Shown: one piece after another, positions 12,911-13,340 of the stretch | Numbering within the stretch: the first letter of the stretch is position 1 | Layout of the letters: every line of letters begins with the position of its first letter | Source of the DNA: CAZGTQ01 sp964528575 | GTDB lineage: Bacteria; Planctomycetota; UBA1135; GCA-002686595 | DNA: 13,340 bases | NCBI GenBank assembly: GCA_964528575.1 | Contig: CAZGTQ010000083.1 | Location: forward strand, 1-13,340 | Direction: 5' to 3' | Notes under the pieces: model-generated | What the model saw: only the letters and a program-made list of their open reading frames with translations | Told to the model about the DNA's origin: nothing | Database searches by the model: none | Position numbers and translations under genes: made by a program

Positions 12911-13340
12911 TCAGAACGTCAGGTCGAAGTTGCTCTGCGGGTTGACGTTCTGGATCCAGTCCTGGTCCGTGATCAGCGGGCCGCGCGTGTTGCCCGGGGC
13001 GACCGAGAGCTCGGCGCCGTTGTCCGCGCCGTCGTTGCGGATGATCAGGTTGTCCTTGCCGGCGACCCGGAACCCGAAGGCGCTCGCGCGCACGGTGTTC
13101 TGCTCGAAGCGGTTCGCGTCTCCCTCGGTGAAGATCGCGGCGCCGGTGCAGCCGCTCACGGCGTTGTGCGTGACGAAGCCGTGCGTCGCGGCGACGATTC
13201 CGGCCGCCCCCGCGCCGCTGACCGTGTTGCGCGTGATCGTCGCGTCGCTGCCCGTCGCGACGATCCCGTTCGCGGCGGGCGCGTCGACGGTGCACTCGCG
13301 GACCGTGGACGCGCGCCCGACCCAGATCGCGTCGCCGCGC
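12911..13340 (-). CDS. right-handed beta-helix protein, copy 3 (5' end outside the window)
   Basis: The frame is open from the right edge to the TGA at 12911-12913, giving the last 142 residues. It begins RGDAIWVGRASTVRECTVDA, which aligns with 'GGDAIQAHRAATVRGCRVDS' of copy 1. It continues through a coil ladder and ends DQDWIQNVNPQSNFDLTF. A GTG at 13159 could be mistaken for a start, but the homology continues well upstream of it. It keeps the Cys of the 'VREC' rung and of SGC near the end. It is more diverged from copies 1 and 2 at the extreme end, yet shares EGDANRFEQNTVRASAFGFR exactly with copy 1. The conserved hairpin seen after the other two copies is absent here. By homology it is another secreted surface or extracellular protein. 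Confidence 0.9.
   Translation of the reverse strand, partial: RGDAIWVGRASTVRECTVDAPAANGIVATGSDATITRNTVSGAGAAGIVAATHGFVTHNAVSGCTGAAIFTEGDANRFEQNTVRASAFGFRVAGKDNLIIRNDGADNGAELSVAPGNTRGPLITDQDWIQNVNPQSNFDLTF

Noticed and set aside
12861..13295. N-terminal extension of beta-helix copy 2 to 13295
   Set aside because: The extension overlaps copy 3 in another frame, is Arg/His-rich, and would bury the clear signal peptide that begins at the TTG at 12860 with a good ribosome site.

Overview
The window is high-GC chromosomal DNA from an uncultured-type bacterium, most likely a planctomycete. This is inferred from three things: the family of secreted right-handed beta-helix proteins, a bacterial RRM protein with a glycine tail, and a first protein ending in a strand-rich tail of the kind common on planctomycete secreted proteins. 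There are no tRNA or rRNA genes, no CRISPR array, no transposase and no recognisable phage gene.

Left part (1-4973). The window opens with the 3' end of a probable secreted protein. A gene-poor, decayed stretch follows (191-924); on the minus strand it holds a fragment of the coiled-coil linker typical of certain sensor histidine kinases, and on the plus strand a short membrane-helix fragment. A two-gene membrane operon of unknown function comes next (925-2338), preceded by a plausible sigma70-type promoter. A very G/C-run-rich gap (2339-3008) with several dyads leads into an RRM RNA-binding protein gene, which ends in a strong hairpin, followed by a small charge-segregated basic/acidic protein. 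Then come a convergent minus-strand membrane protein (3836-4375) and a divergent small conserved acidic protein (4641-4973).

Middle (5118-8146). A SAM-dependent methyltransferase overlaps by four bases (ATGA) a predicted lipoprotein of the sulfatase/alkaline-phosphatase superfamily. The superfamily protein has Thr-Leu-Pro-Ser-His where a true sulfatase has Cys-x-Pro-Ser-Arg, so it is unlikely to be a formylglycine sulfatase.

Right part (8311-13340, minus strand). Transcription runs leftward through three tandem paralogues of a secreted right-handed parallel beta-helix protein (the rightmost is cut by the window edge) and then an exported, probably beta-propeller-like protein with a calcium-type loop. 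The two complete beta-helix proteins carry a strikingly regular cysteine ladder, one Cys every 20-21 residues at the same place in each coil. Their 3' ends, including non-coding flank, are almost identical (129 bp without a mismatch). Similarity among the three copies is mosaic, which points to recent gene conversion or unequal recombination. This array is the most interesting part of the window.
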